From the NCBI GenBank assembly GCA_964415965.1, contig CAYQCK010000004.1, forward strand, positions 55,749 to 119,748: a DNA stretch of 64,000 nt, in the 5' to 3' direction. Of this stretch, positions 51,528 to 59,155 are shown in pieces (position 1 is the stretch's first letter; every line of letters starts with the position of its first letter). The translations under genes and the position numbers were made by a program. This stretch comes from CAIKNB01 sp964415965. Its GTDB lineage: Bacteria; Patescibacteriota; Patescibacteriia; 2-12-FULL-60-25. The notes beneath the pieces are model-generated. The model was not told where the DNA came from. It ran no database searches and saw only the letters and a program-made list of their open reading frames with translations.

Positions 51528-51590
51528 CACAGTGACGTCCGCCATTCCCACATTCCCACGGTGACACTCCTCTCGCCCCAGCGGCGAGTC
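51528..51590 (+). repeat. 3' flanking repeat, copy 1
   Basis: CCCACAGTGACG, then CCCACGGTGAC, then CTCGCCC-CAG-CGGCGAG. Its counterpart at 53319-53380 follows the paralogous gene. Confidence 0.55.
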
Positions 51591-51591
51591 T

Positions 51592-51620
51592 GAACGCCCC
51601 CATCTTCTGGAGGGCGTTTT
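51592..51620 (+). terminator. intrinsic terminator
   Basis: ACGCCC / GGGCGT stem extended by CC/GG, then TTTTCGTTT. Confidence 0.7.
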
Positions 51621-51742
51621 CGTTTGTCGGTCTTCATGTTGACTCTGGCGGATTCGTGTGTTGAACTTCCGCTGTTCTCGCGCCGTTTTTTGTGCCGCGG
51701 GACGCGCTCTTTCCATCAACGAAACCGTGGAGGATCCGAGCT

Positions 51743-53281
51743 ATGAACGGAATATTCGGCCCGTCGGTCGCACCTCGCCGCAGGGGCAGGTCGCCGACCA
51801 GGATCGCGTCGGCCTTCTTCATCTGTCTGGCCACGCTTCTTCTCTGGGTTGGGTCGGCCCACGCCCAGGGGACCAAGCCCATCAAGGGCATCCATTACGT
51901 CGTCCTCGACGAGAGTGACCCCAAGGTCACGCTCATCAGGATCCTGCCCGATGTGAACATCCACACTCCGGCCTTGGCCGAGATCTTCGGCACGACGATG
52001 TTCCAGATCCGGGAAGACAACCGGCTTAACACCATCGCCCTCTGCCACCGCAAGAACGGGCGCTTCGACATGGGCGTGGTCAAGACCGACAAGGACCGCG
52101 CCAAGGACACCATCTGGGACAGCTGCCCGGACGAGAAGGAGCAGTACGTGTATGTGCTGCCCGGCCAGACCATCCGCATGACGCATAACAAGAGCTTGAT
52201 GCGTAGCCAGAAGGTCGAGCTCGTGGATCAGGCTTGGAAGTGTCCGGATGCGCAGTGCGCGCTGGATGCCTTCGGCAAGTTCGGCAAGGAGTTCGCCGGC
52301 GGGCTTGCACCGTCCGGCGGCAAACCTCCGACCGAAACCGTTCCGCCGCCAATCCCGCCCGATGCCCAAAAAGCGTTGGCCCTGCAGGCCGCGCTGGAGG
52401 CGTGCCAGGGCGACGCGGCCTGCGCCGACCAGGCGCTGCTCGCGGCTGGCGTCATCAAGCCGCCGGTCGTCTGGCATGACCTGCTCAGGCGCTGGGGCTT
52501 CTCCGGTGTTCTGGCCGTATTCCTCCTCTTGGCCGTGGGTGATGCCGTGCGGCAACGCCGTGCGCGTCGGGCCAATCAGGCCGCCACGACTGCCGACGAG
52601 GCGGTTAGATCGCACGAAATGACCGAAAACGTGTTGGTCCACCAGATGCTCAGGAAGAACGAGGAGCTTGCGGCCTACGAGCAGCGGATCGCCGAGTTGG
52701 AGCGCGATAAGTCCGGCCTGGCGGCCGAGATCAAGTCGCTGTCCGATATCCTCCAGACCAAGGATGGCAACCTGAAGGCGCAACGCGAGCGCAACAACGA
52801 GCTTGAGAACCGCGCCGAACAATTGAGGTTGGACAAGTTGGGCCTGCAGGAGAGGCTCGATGTCTACCAGCGTTCCGGGCCCCCCTCATCCATCCCTTCG
52901 CCGGCCGTCCATATGCGGCCGCCGGCGCGTACCGAGACTGTGCCTTGGCTTGGCGGACCGCCGGCTCCGGTGGCCGCGCCGTCAGAACCGTTCTTCGACG
53001 AGCTGCAGAACCTGCTGGCCTTCGGCACGCGTCTGGTCGTGGATACGCCGAGCAAGTTCTATCTGCTCCTCGACCTGCTGCAGTGCAAAGTCGACATCCG
53101 CCTCAACCGGCTGTTCCCGGACGGTCCGCCCAAGTCCCTCGCGGCCCACAAGTGGGACAAGCTCGTGGCCGATTACCAGGACGTGATCCTGGGCCAGGCC
53201 CGTTTCGCCTTCGTCATGGACGAATTGGGCCTGCCTCGCCCGGCGGACTACCGCAAACCGCGCGTGTTGGCGGGCGGCTGA
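51743..53281 (+). CDS. membrane coiled-coil protein, copy 2
   Basis: A 512-residue protein with GGAGG 10 nt before the ATG at 51743. It is a shorter paralogue of the gene before it: signal peptide (about 18-42), the same LysM-like domain (about 60-148: VNIHTPALAEIFGTTMFQI, then YVYVLPGQTIRM), two Cys-pair motifs (WKCPDAQC, EACQGDAAC), one membrane segment (about 250-270), a short coiled coil (about 285-375) and the same C-terminal domain (about 415-505: FFDELQNLLAFGTRLVVDT). The pair may form a heteromeric envelope complex. Function unknown. Confidence 0.7.
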   Translation: MNGIFGPSVAPRRRGRSPTRIASAFFICLATLLLWVGSAHAQGTKPIKGIHYVVLDESDPKVTLIRILPDVNIHTPALAEIFGTTMFQIREDNRLNTIALCHRKNGRFDMGVVKTDKDRAKDTIWDSCPDEKEQYVYVLPGQTIRMTHNKSLMRSQKVELVDQAWKCPDAQCALDAFGKFGKEFAGGLAPSGGKPPTETVPPPIPPDAQKALALQAALEACQGDAACADQALLAAGVIKPPVVWHDLLRRWGFSGVLAVFLLLAVGDAVRQRRARRANQAATTADEAVRSHEMTENVLVHQMLRKNEELAAYEQRIAELERDKSGLAAEIKSLSDILQTKDGNLKAQRERNNELENRAEQLRLDKLGLQERLDVYQRSGPPSSIPSPAVHMRPPARTETVPWLGGPPAPVAAPSEPFFDELQNLLAFGTRLVVDTPSKFYLLLDLLQCKVDIRLNRLFPDGPPKSLAAHKWDKLVADYQDVILGQARFAFVMDELGLPRPADYRKPRVLAGG

Positions 53282-53318
53282 CCTATGGATGTCTTATCTC
53301 GACCCTCATACGAGGTAT

Positions 53319-53380
53319 CCCACGGTGACGCAACAAATGATCAATCCCTCAGTGACGACCTTCTCGCCCATCCGGGCGAG
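53319..53380 (+). repeat. 3' flanking repeat, copy 2
   Basis: CCCACGGTGACG, then CCCTCAGTGAC, then CTCGCCC-ATC-CGGGCGAG; partner of the copy at 51528-51590. Confidence 0.55.
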
Positions 53381-53387
53381 CTCATGA

Positions 53388-53411
53388 AGCGCCTCCAAAA
53401 AGAGGCGTTTT
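53388..53411 (+). terminator. intrinsic terminator
   Basis: CGCCTC / GAGGCG stem with AAAAA in the loop and TTTT behind it. Confidence 0.75.
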
Positions 53412-53458
53412 CGAATACTCTGGGCATTTTTTTGCTCTGTTCAGCCGTCTTCCGGGTA

Positions 53459-53487
53459 TTGACCGAAATCCATTTTTAGCCTAAGCT
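53459..53487 (+). promoter_or_regulatory. promoter of the rpsF operon
   Basis: TTGACC, 17-nt spacer, TAAGCT; gives a leader of about 73 nt. Confidence 0.7.
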
Positions 53488-53511
53488 CAGGACACTTAAT
53501 CCTAACCATGG

Positions 53512-53551
53512 GTGGCCAAGACCCGTTCAACGGGTCGGCCCCGAACAGGGG
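53512..53551 (+). promoter_or_regulatory. hairpin leader of rpsF, possible autoregulatory site
   Basis: GGCC-AA-GACCCG-TTCAA-CGGGTC-GGCC (53514-53540) folds into a stem with an AA bulge. A second hairpin CCCC-GAACA-GGGG (53539-53551) overlaps it by two bases, so the two may exclude each other. S6-S18 leaders in other bacteria bind the S6-S18 complex; whether this one does is open. Confidence 0.45.
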
Positions 53552-53566
53552 TCCATCCTATGCCAT

Positions 53567-54112
53567 ATGGAACAGACGACTCGCGAATACGAGTTGCTGT
53601 ACATCATCTCGGCGTCCTTCACGGACGATGAGATGGGCGCGGTCGAAGGCCGCGTCAAAGCGCTGCTCGAGAAATACGGGGCGACGGTCTCGACCACGAC
53701 CCGCTTGGGCAAGTTCCGGTTCGCTTATCCGATAAAGCACCAGCGCCACGGACACTATGTCCTGGTCCGTTTCAGCGCCGACACGCAGGCCATGCGCCAG
53801 ATCGACGAGGCCCTGCGCATCTCGACCGACGTGCTCCGGCACCTGGTCGTCCTGGCCGAAGAGGCCGGCAGCGAGAAGTTCGACCTGGTGCAGTTCGCCG
53901 AGGTCAACATCGACGCCAAGCTCGACGCCCGCGACGAACGCCGCCGCCGCGACGACCGCGGTGACGACAAGGCCAAGGCCGACATCAAGTCCGGCGTCGC
54001 CGCGCTCGAGGGCAAGGAAGAGGCCGAGAAACCGGCCGCTCCCGCCGACGCCAAGATCTCCGACGAGGAGCTCGACAAGAAGATCGACACCGCGCTCGGC
54101 AAGGAAGCCTAA
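53567..54112 (+). CDS. rpsF: 30S ribosomal protein S6
   Basis: A 181-residue protein. Residues 1-100 match S6 (REYELLYIISASFTDDE, then LGKFRFAYPIKHQRHGHYVLVRF), which binds 16S rRNA with S18 in the small subunit. The C-terminal 80 residues are a charged extension (RRRRDDRGDDKAKAD) far beyond the usual 95-135 residues. It has no Shine-Dalgarno and follows a folded leader. Operon with ssb and rpsR. Confidence 0.9.
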   Translation: MEQTTREYELLYIISASFTDDEMGAVEGRVKALLEKYGATVSTTTRLGKFRFAYPIKHQRHGHYVLVRFSADTQAMRQIDEALRISTDVLRHLVVLAEEAGSEKFDLVQFAEVNIDAKLDARDERRRRDDRGDDKAKADIKSGVAALEGKEEAEKPAAPADAKISDEELDKKIDTALGKEA

Positions 54113-54135
54113 TCCATCATCCTTCATAAACAGGT

Positions 54136-54564
54136 ATGAACCTCAATCGCGCCATGATCATCGGGAACTGCACCCGTGATCCCGAAAGCCGCACCACGCC
54201 GAACGGCCAGAACGTGTGCAACTTCGGCATCGCCACTTCCTCGCAATGGACCGACACCCAGGGCCAGAAGCAGGAGCGCACCGAGTACCACAACATCGTG
54301 GCTTGGGGCAAGCTGGCCGACATCTGCACCCAGTTCCTCGCCAAGGGCCGCAAGGTCTACGTCGAAGGCCGGCTGCAGACGCGCGAGTGGGAAGGCCAGG
54401 ACGGCGCCAAGAAACAGCGCACCGAGATCGTGGCCGAGAACATGATCCTGCTGGACCGCCCGGGCACAGGCCCGGCCCCGGCCGCCCGCCCCGCCGCGCC
54501 GTCATCGGCGGTCGACCAGGGGACCGGGGAACAGGAGATCCGCGTCGAGGACATACCGTTTTAA
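54136..54564 (+). CDS. ssb: single-stranded DNA-binding protein
   Basis: A 142-residue OB-fold protein that coats single-stranded DNA in replication and repair. MNLNRAMIIGNCTRDPESR opens the OB domain; YHNIVAWGKLADI and GRKVYVEGRLQTREW follow. The C-terminus is Pro/Ala-rich and ends VEDIPF, the acidic tip that recruits partner proteins. It sits between rpsF and rpsR, the classic order. Confidence 0.93.
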   Translation: MNLNRAMIIGNCTRDPESRTTPNGQNVCNFGIATSSQWTDTQGQKQERTEYHNIVAWGKLADICTQFLAKGRKVYVEGRLQTREWEGQDGAKKQRTEIVAENMILLDRPGTGPAPAARPAAPSSAVDQGTGEQEIRVEDIPF

Positions 54565-54567
54565 ACC

Positions 54568-54795
54568 ATGACTATGCATAAGCCCAAACCGGTGGATCGG
54601 CAGTGCCCGTTCTGCCAGCAGAACCTGAAAGCCGTCAACTACAAGGACACCAACGTCCTGCGCCGCTTCCTCTCGTCGTTCGGCAAGATTGTGCCGCGCA
54701 AGCGCTCCGGCGTCTGCATGTGGCACCAGCGCAAGCTCTCGAACGCCATCAAGCGCGCGCGCTTCATGGCCCTCCTGCCTTACCTGGTGCAGTAA
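54568..54795 (+). CDS. rpsR: 30S ribosomal protein S18
   Basis: A 75-residue protein with the S18 core (YKDTNVLRRFLSSFGKIVPRKRSG). It retains CPFC and a third cysteine (GVCMWHQ), a zinc-type arrangement, where many S18 proteins have lost it. It follows ssb by 3 nt and ends the operon. Confidence 0.93.
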   Translation: MTMHKPKPVDRQCPFCQQNLKAVNYKDTNVLRRFLSSFGKIVPRKRSGVCMWHQRKLSNAIKRARFMALLPYLVQ

Positions 54796-54806
54796 AGATC
54801 CGAAGG

Positions 54807-54832
54807 ACCGCCCCGATACCCATCGGGGCGGT
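54807..54832 (+). terminator. hairpin after rpsR
   Basis: ACCGCCCCGAT / ATCGGGGCGGT stem; the T-run behind it is poor (TGTGTATT). Confidence 0.65.
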
Positions 54833-54870
54833 TGTGTATTCCGGCCATATCCGGCTAAGATGGACCCAAT

Positions 54871-55377
54871 ATGGATACCAAACCGGCCCGCCAACGTCCG
54901 TCATGGGACGAGTATTTCCTGGCCATCTGCCACGTCGTAGCCACCCGTTCGCACGACGAGGATACGCAGATCGGCTGCGTCATCGTGAGTCCGTCGCGGC
55001 GCATCGTCTCGACCGGCTACAATGGCCTGCCGGCCGGCGTCGATGACGCCTATTGGGCCACGAACCGCGTCCAGAAAGTGACCCTGCCGGGCGTCTTTTC
55101 CGACCAGCTCGTCTACGAAGTCGATAAGTACGACACCGTGACCCACGCCGAGGCCAACGCCATCGTCTCGGCCGGCGGAGACCTCCACGGCTGCACGCTC
55201 TACTCCACGCTATTCCCATGCAACGAATGCGCCAAACTCGTCATCACCGCCGGCATCAAGCGCATCTGCTACCGCGACCTGCGCGAATGGAAGGCTAACG
55301 CCATCGCCCGCAAACTGTTCGAACAGGCAGGCATCGAGACGGTGCGGCTGGGCGAACCGGAAGCGGCGCAAGGCTGA
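54871..55377 (+). CDS. dCMP/cytidine deaminase-type protein
   Basis: A 168-residue zinc-dependent deaminase of the dCMP deaminase (ComEB) family, which makes dUMP for thymidylate synthesis. Seen: THAEANAI (zinc His and catalytic Glu, about 91-98) and FPCNECAKL (two zinc cysteines, about 115-123), plus STGYNGLPAG for nucleotide contact. A -10-like TAAGAT lies 9 nt before the ATG. Next gene follows by 3 nt. Confidence 0.85.
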   Translation: MDTKPARQRPSWDEYFLAICHVVATRSHDEDTQIGCVIVSPSRRIVSTGYNGLPAGVDDAYWATNRVQKVTLPGVFSDQLVYEVDKYDTVTHAEANAIVSAGGDLHGCTLYSTLFPCNECAKLVITAGIKRICYRDLREWKANAIARKLFEQAGIETVRLGEPEAAQG

Positions 55378-55380
55378 ACT

Positions 55381-56403
55381 ATGGATACCGACAAAATCAA
55401 GATCCGCTCCCTCGTCGTCAAGCTCATCCGCCGTTGGTTCGACGAGCGCGGTTTCACCGAGATGCACACCCCGCGCCTCGTCGGCTTGCCGGGCCAGGAG
55501 CCGTATCTCGAGCCGTTCTGGACCGAAGTGATCGAGGAGTCCGGCGTCCGGCATCCCGCCGCTCTCATCACCTCGCCGGAATACATGATGAAGCGTTTGC
55601 TGGCGGCCGGGATGGATCGGATATACGACCTCGGGCCGTGCTTCCGCAACAACGAGCCGTGGGACGGTACGCATGATCCCGAGTTCCTGATGCTCGAATG
55701 GTACCGCCGCGACGCGGGCCTCGAGGATCTGATGCGCGACACCGAGGAGATGGTGAAGTGGGTTACGAAAGAACTTGTCGTCCTGGGCGGAGAGCAGCGG
55801 AGCGAAGGACCTCTCCAAGAGATCCTTCGCTTCTCTCAGGATGACGGGGAATGGAGGCGCCTCACCGTCGAGGAAGCCTGGAGGGATTATTGCGGCATCG
55901 AACTCGCGCCGCTGCTCGGGGACCGCGAGGCGCTGGCCAAGGTCGTCAAGGGCAGGGGACAGACGGTCACCGACGGCGACTCCTGGGACGACCTGTTCTT
56001 CAAGGTTTTCCTGTCCGAAATCGAACCGAAGCTCGGCGAAGTCCCGACCTTCCTTTACCGCTATCCGGCCTCCATGGCCGCCCTTGCCCGGAAAACGGAA
56101 GGTGATCCGCGCTGGGCCGAGCGCGTCGAGCTGTACGTCGGGGAGCTGGAGCTTGCGAACGGCTTCGCCGAATTGTGCGACCCGGTCGAGCAGCGCCAAC
56201 GCTTCGAAGAGGAGAAGGCGCTCCGCGCTTCTCTCGGCAAGCCGACTTGGGGCATCGACGAGAAGTTCATCGCCGCCTTGCCCAAGATGGGGAACGCGGC
56301 CGGCATCGCTTTCGGGGTGGAGCGTCTGGTCATGCTTTTGGCTGGCGCGGACTCCATCAACGCTATCCTGCCGTCCTCGGCGCGCGAGCGGTTTGCCCGT
56401 TGA
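55381..56403 (+). CDS. epmA: EF-P lysyltransferase-like (EpmA/GenX) protein
   Basis: A 340-residue class II lysyl-tRNA synthetase catalytic core without an anticodon domain, like EpmA, which attaches beta-lysine to EF-P. Motif 2 is FRNNEPWDGTHDPEFLMLEWY (about 88-108, in part) and motif 3 AGIAFGVERLVMLLAG near 308-323. A 71-bp repeat (55776-55846) is translated in frame as residues 132-155, a loop outside the core motifs. The EF-P gene follows 440 nt later, with K32 at its tip, so a working pair is likely. EpmB is not in the window. Confidence 0.82.
   Translation: MDTDKIKIRSLVVKLIRRWFDERGFTEMHTPRLVGLPGQEPYLEPFWTEVIEESGVRHPAALITSPEYMMKRLLAAGMDRIYDLGPCFRNNEPWDGTHDPEFLMLEWYRRDAGLEDLMRDTEEMVKWVTKELVVLGGEQRSEGPLQEILRFSQDDGEWRRLTVEEAWRDYCGIELAPLLGDREALAKVVKGRGQTVTDGDSWDDLFFKVFLSEIEPKLGEVPTFLYRYPASMAALARKTEGDPRWAERVELYVGELELANGFAELCDPVEQRQRFEEEKALRASLGKPTWGIDEKFIAALPKMGNAAGIAFGVERLVMLLAGADSINAILPSSARERFAR
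55776..55846. repeat. 71-bp repeat inserted in frame within epmA
   Basis: Terminal inverted ends TGTCGTCCTG and CAGGATGACG, with GCGGAGCGAAGGA and GATCCTTCGCTTCTC inside. Related to the intergenic copy at 44922. Confidence 0.75.
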
Positions 56404-56463
56404 GGCGGAGCGGATTCGCCGTTCCGCGGGGATTTGCTACACTTCAGCCATAACCAACCGAAT

Positions 56464-56739
56464 ATGATGCCGAAATTCGAATACAAACCCTTCCTTGTCC
56501 CGGGGCAGGAGGTCGCCACCGGCAAGGTCGAGTCTGACGAGTCCTCCGCGGAGCATCAGGACATGTTGCTCCGTTTGCTTGAGGCTGAAATCGAGGCCCT
56601 GCGCCAAAAGATGAATGAAGGCCGGGCCGGCGCTTTGGACAAAAAACGTCTGGCTGAACTTGAGGCTGAATTGGCTGAACGCAAGAAATCAGTGCGGACC
56701 GACGCAGTCGGCCACAAGGTGGAAGAACCCGGAAAATAA
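56464..56739 (+). CDS. small coiled-coil protein
   Basis: A 91-residue protein (start 56464, MMPKFEY). Residues 30-80 are Leu/Glu/Lys-rich helices with heptad-like spacing (LLRLLEAEIEALRQKM, LAELEAELAERKK). No family is recognised. An extended -10 (TGCTACACT, about 56430-56438) gives a leader of some 20 nt. Probably a structural or adaptor protein. Confidence 0.55.
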   Translation: MMPKFEYKPFLVPGQEVATGKVESDESSAEHQDMLLRLLEAEIEALRQKMNEGRAGALDKKRLAELEAELAERKKSVRTDAVGHKVEEPGK

Positions 56740-56761
56740 ACGCCCCCGGACATCCTGTCGG

Positions 56762-56785
56762 AAGCCCTGCGCCAGCGGGGCTTTT
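56762..56785 (+). terminator. intrinsic terminator
   Basis: AAGCCC / GGGGCTT stem followed by TTGCTTT. Confidence 0.7.
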
Positions 56786-56806
56786 GCTTTGGTTTCGGGT
56801 CGCGTA

Positions 56807-56835
56807 TTGACGGAATGCCAATAATCAAGCAAAAT
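56807..56835 (+). promoter_or_regulatory. promoter of efp
   Basis: TTGACG, 17-nt spacer, CAAAAT; ends 9 nt before the ATG at 56845. Confidence 0.65.
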
Positions 56836-56844
56836 CTGGCCACT

Positions 56845-57408
56845 ATGTCTTCCCCCTCAGATATCAAGAAAGGCGTCGTCGTGCTCCAGAACGGCGAACC
56901 CTGGGTCGTGACCGAATTCCAGCACATCAACCCGGGCAAAGGCGCGGCTTTCGTCCGCACCCGCATCAAGAACCTGAAGAGCGGCCGCACGCTCGAGCAG
57001 ACCTACAAGGTCTCGGAATCGATCGACATCGTCGAGGTCGAGTACCGCAACATGCAGTACCTCTACCATGACGCCACCGGTTACACCTTCATGGACAACG
57101 CCTCCTACGAACAGGCGACCATGGATGACGACGCCGTCGGCGACCAGGGCAAGTATCTCAAGGAAGGCCTCGAACTGACGGTCACGATGTATGAGGGACG
57201 CCCCATCGCGCTCCAGCTGCCGCGCAAGATGAATTTCAAGGTCGTCGAGACCATGCCGGCCGTCAAAGGCGACACGGCCAGCGGCAACGTCACCAAAGAG
57301 GCCAAGGTGGATGCGGGTTTCATCGTCCATGTGCCCATCTTCATCAAGGAAGGCGAAGAGATCGTGGTCAATACCGACAACGGCGAGTACGTGGAACGCG
57401 CCAAGTGA
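56845..57408 (+). CDS. efp: elongation factor P
   Basis: A 187-residue three-domain factor that helps ribosomes pass polyproline stretches. The start at 56845 gives the usual length. INPGKGAAFVRTR (28-40) forms the domain I loop with K32 at the tip, the residue modified by EpmA in other bacteria. The C-terminal EGEEIVVNTDNGEYVERAK matches the family ending. The transcript is nearly leaderless. Confidence 0.95.
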   Translation: MSSPSDIKKGVVVLQNGEPWVVTEFQHINPGKGAAFVRTRIKNLKSGRTLEQTYKVSESIDIVEVEYRNMQYLYHDATGYTFMDNASYEQATMDDDAVGDQGKYLKEGLELTVTMYEGRPIALQLPRKMNFKVVETMPAVKGDTASGNVTKEAKVDAGFIVHVPIFIKEGEEIVVNTDNGEYVERAK

Positions 57409-57421
57409 TCTCCGTCAGGAT

Positions 57422-57457
57422 AAAAAACGCCGCCCCGATGTCCATCGGGGCGGTTTT
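57422..57457. terminator. bidirectional terminator
   Basis: CCGCCCCGATG / CATCGGGGCGG stem with A- and T-runs on either side. Confidence 0.85.
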
Positions 57458-57461
57458 GCGC

Positions 57462-57980
57462 TCAAGATGCGCAGAGCAGGCCGCCGGAGTATTCGTGCAT
57501 GAAGACGCGTTCGGCCCAGAATTCCGGATTCGGAGCGTTGGGCAGGCGCTTGCGGTCGAGCCGGTCGATGAATTCCTTGCCATCGAACAGCGCGAATCCG
57601 TTGCGCGTCGGCCAGTTGTGGTAGCGGTACTCGCCGAGCCCGCCGGTTGTCTCCTGGGTCTCGCCGCGCCCTCCGTTGAAACGCCGCATGCGGTAGGCCT
57701 GGAGCAGGACTTGCTTGAGTACGCTGATGGCCCCCTTGTCCAGGCAGTAGCCCCGGTATTGCATGGTCCAGACCGGGATATCGTCCTGCCAAATGAGGGT
57801 TTGGCCGCAGCTCACCGTCCCGTTCACGAAGTATGTATCGACGTAGAGGAACGGTCCATGTCCGAAGCGCAGGACCTTCGACCCCGGCAGTTCAGCGATC
57901 GACGTCGTGGCGCCGTCTCCGGCATAGGTCGCCAACCCGGCTTCGAAGAAGAAGTCCAGCAGCTGTTTGGTGTCGACCAT
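57462..57980 (-). CDS. DUF5680-like protein
   Basis: A 172-residue protein with AAGGAG upstream. The order FFFEAGLATYAGDG, LRFGHGPFLYVDTYFVNG, then IPVWTMQYRGYCLD resembles the DUF5680 family, sometimes found as the C-terminal part of XRE-type regulators and usually of unknown function. It is compact with no DNA-binding part here. Monocistronic. Confidence 0.6.
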   Translation of the reverse strand: MVDTKQLLDFFFEAGLATYAGDGATTSIAELPGSKVLRFGHGPFLYVDTYFVNGTVSCGQTLIWQDDIPVWTMQYRGYCLDKGAISVLKQVLLQAYRMRRFNGGRGETQETTGGLGEYRYHNWPTRNGFALFDGKEFIDRLDRKRLPNAPNPEFWAERVFMHEYSGGLLCAS

Positions 57981-58138
57981 CCTCCCGTTCTCCTTGTTGA
58001 AGTTGCTGCGCCGAGTTAAGCACCGCTTTCGGCTCGTGTCAACGGCATTTTCGATAAACCTCCTGACCGAAGTCCTGACCGGCCATTCGTGGATTTTTTG
58101 CCCAACCCGGAGGTTAGATTTTTTTCGATATATCCAAG

Positions 58139-58225
58139 TGGTGCCGCGGGAGGGACTCGGACCCTCAAGCCCTTGCGGGCACTGGCTTCTAAGGCCAGCG
58201 CGTATACCAGTTCCGCCACCGCGGC
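58139..58225 (-). tRNA. tRNA-Leu (anticodon UAG)
   Basis: An 87-nt class II tRNA on the minus strand with CCA encoded. Acceptor GCCGCGG / CCGCGGC, anticodon stem CTGGC / GCCAG with loop CTTAGAA (anticodon UAG), a long variable arm GCCC-GCAA-GGGC and T arm GAGGG / CCCTC. Reads CUA and by wobble other CUN codons. Confidence 0.95.
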
Positions 58226-58305
58226 GTCACCTGGAAGCATCGGATTTTACGGGTTGGAGCATAGCTTAAAATGCTCAGGCTGTCATCAGTTCCGCCCCTG
58301 CAACC

Positions 58306-58334
58306 TTGACAATTTCGGGGTTTTATGGCAAAAT
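58306..58334 (+). promoter_or_regulatory. promoter of the sirtuin gene
   Basis: TTGACA, 17-nt spacer, CAAAAT (the same -10 variant as efp). Confidence 0.65.
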
Positions 58335-58374
58335 CGCTAATCGTAACTTCAATCCAAACAAGCCTGAGGTGATC

Positions 58375-59121
58375 ATGAGCTGTGCGGTCATGCACGAACA
58401 AGACCCTGTCTCCGAAGTGCGGTCCGTCTTGGCCGCAGCCAAGCGCATCCTGGTCCTGACCGGTGCCGGCATCTCGGCCGAAAGCGGCGTGCCGACCTTC
58501 CGCGGCGAAGGCGGCTATTGGCGGAACAAATCGTTCGAAGAGTTGGCCAATCCTGCGGCGTTCGCCGAGGACCCGCGGCTGGTCTGGGAATGGTATCTCA
58601 TGCGCCGGCAGACGGTGGCCAAGTGCCAGCCGAATGCCGCGCACCGCGCCCTTGCCAGGTGGACCGAAATCGCGCGCTGGACGCGCGACGTGAACCTGTA
58701 CACCCAGAATGTGGACGGCCTCCATGAGGCCGCCGACCATCCAGGTGTCGAGCGTCTCCATGGCTCGCTCTGGCACAACCGCTGCACCAAGTGCGGGCAG
58801 GAGCGCGAAGATCGGTCGCTTTCGTACAAGCGCCTCCCCGTTTCGACTTGCTGCGGCGCCTTGGAGCGTCCGGCCATCGTCTGGTTCGGCGAGGAGCTGC
58901 CGACCAAGGCCGTGGCCAAGGCCTTCCTGACCAGCCTGGCCTGCGAAGCGGTCCTGGTCATCGGCACGAGCGGTTTGGTCATGCCTGCCGCCGGCTTCGT
59001 CTCAAGGGCCAGGGAGCGCGGCGCGGTCGTCATCGATGTGAACCCTGAGGACGACGCGGTGCCGGCGCACATCAAATTGCGCGGCCCGGCAGCCACGCTC
59101 ATCCCGGCGGTCCTCGCTTGA
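58375..59121 (+). CDS. cobB: Sir2-family NAD-dependent protein deacylase
   Basis: A 248-residue sirtuin that removes acyl groups from lysines using NAD. Seen: LTGAGISAESGVPTFRG (28-44), TQNVDGLHEAA, RLHGSLW with the catalytic His, a CTKC zinc pair and a second, compressed CC pair (STCCGALERP), VWFGEELP and GTSGLVMPAAGF. The second zinc pair is normally CxxC; here the cysteines are adjacent. GAGGTG lies 4-5 nt before the ATG at 58375. Confidence 0.9.
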   Translation: MSCAVMHEQDPVSEVRSVLAAAKRILVLTGAGISAESGVPTFRGEGGYWRNKSFEELANPAAFAEDPRLVWEWYLMRRQTVAKCQPNAAHRALARWTEIARWTRDVNLYTQNVDGLHEAADHPGVERLHGSLWHNRCTKCGQEREDRSLSYKRLPVSTCCGALERPAIVWFGEELPTKAVAKAFLTSLACEAVLVIGTSGLVMPAAGFVSRARERGAVVIDVNPEDDAVPAHIKLRGPAATLIPAVLA

Positions 59122-59124
59122 TCA

Positions 59125-59153
59125 AAGCCCCGTTCCTATCTGGAACGGGGCTT
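59125..59153. terminator. bidirectional terminator
   Basis: AAGCCCCGTTCC / GGAACGGGGCTT stem followed by CTTC. Confidence 0.75.
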
Positions 59154-59155
59154 CT

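Noticed and set aside
53285..53479. Short open frame after the second coiled-coil gene
   Set aside because: It runs through the duplicated 3' repeat and a terminator hairpin, with no ribosome site.
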